DNA of 64,000 bases from Phaffia rhodozyma. Lineage: Eukaryota; Basidiomycota; Tremellomycetes; Cystofilobasidiales; Mrakiaceae. The notes beneath the pieces are model-generated. The model was not told the origin of the DNA, made no database searches, and saw only the letters and a program-made list of their open reading frames with translations. Made by a program: the position numbers and the translations under genes. Where the stretch lies: contig JACGZH010000003.1 of NCBI GenBank assembly GCA_014706385.1, positions 558,001 through 622,000 on the forward strand. The letters are read 5' to 3'. Of the stretch, positions 63,817 through 64,000 are shown piece by piece; within the stretch, counting starts at the first letter, position 1; every line of letters starts with the position of its first letter.

Positions 63817-64000
63817 ATGGCTTCTCTCGCTCGATCTACCCTCCGACTCGGGATGATCCCTGCCGGTGAGTTCTATAATCTGCTTCTCACCCATTATTTG
63901 CCTCAAATGTCCTACATTTTTCTTCTTTTGACATGACGCGAGGACGAACTAACGATCATTCTTTCTGAACATATGTTGAACCAGATGGAATCGGTATGTG
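63817..64000 (+). CDS. Isopropylmalate-dehydrogenase-family enzyme, probably homoisocitrate dehydrogenase (partial)
   Basis: Only the first two exons are in the window. Exon 1 (63817 to about 63865) encodes MASLARSTLRLGMIPA, a short basic N-terminus that could be a mitochondrial signal. Exon 2 (about 63987-63995) is nine bases and adds DGIG, giving IPADGIG, the start of the NAD-binding isocitrate/isopropylmalate dehydrogenase fold. LYS12 of the lysine pathway has IPGDGIG at the same place, and isocitrate or isopropylmalate dehydrogenases are similar. A gtatg donor follows at the window end. The exact substrate cannot be fixed. Confidence 0.7.

Overview
This 64 kb window is nuclear DNA of a fungus. 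Nearly every gene is cut into many short exons by small GT-AG introns, the gene set is fungal (SYG1/XPR1, RAP1, shugoshin, SYS1, phosphoacetylglucosamine mutase, ACH1, an isopropylmalate-dehydrogenase-family enzyme, GPI16), and introns are as dense as in Tremellomycete or Cystofilobasidiales yeasts. A basidiomycete yeast of the Phaffia/Xanthophyllomyces kind is the best inference, but the species cannot be fixed from sequence alone. No virus, transposon, CRISPR array, rRNA or convincing tRNA was found.

Twenty protein genes are resolved. In order: aromatic amino-acid decarboxylase (+), SPX-EXS phosphate exporter (-), GH5 glucosylceramidase/sterylglucosidase-like enzyme (+), RAP1-like telomere protein (-), shugoshin (+), SYS1 (-), COA8/APOPT1-like protein (+), phosphoacetylglucosamine mutase (-), SEC14/CRAL-TRIO protein (-), NBS1/XRS2 (+), mitochondrial ABC1/UbiB-type kinase (-), an unrecognised Ser/Pro-rich protein (+), MMS19 (-), dipeptidyl aminopeptidase (+), FAN1 nuclease (-), acetyl-CoA hydrolase/CoA-transferase ACH1 (+), a PLOD-like membrane glycosyltransferase candidate (-), UBC6/UBE2J1 ubiquitin-conjugating enzyme (+), GPI16/PIG-T (-), and the first exons of a probable homoisocitrate dehydrogenase (+). 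CDS coordinates run from start to stop codon and include introns.

The strands alternate almost perfectly: 18 of 19 neighbouring pairs are on opposite strands, so the region is a chain of divergent promoters and convergent 3' ends. Two themes recur. One is genome maintenance (RAP1, shugoshin, NBS1, MMS19, FAN1). The other is the secretory pathway and membrane lipids (SYS1, GH5, SEC14, GPI16, UBC6, dipeptidyl aminopeptidase, the glycosyltransferase candidate). They are not an operon and probably not a functional cluster.

I do not see a complete previously undescribed system. The best leads are: a 6-nt microexon next to the catalytic lysine of the decarboxylase, plus further microexons of 9, 10, 10 and 12 nt; a SUMO-interacting motif followed directly by a ubiquitin-interacting motif inside a FAN1 that has no UBZ finger; acidic SIM-like and FxxF motifs in the NBS1 tail; two MCB (ACGCGT) boxes upstream of NBS1; and paired CACGTG boxes upstream of the SPX phosphate exporter.
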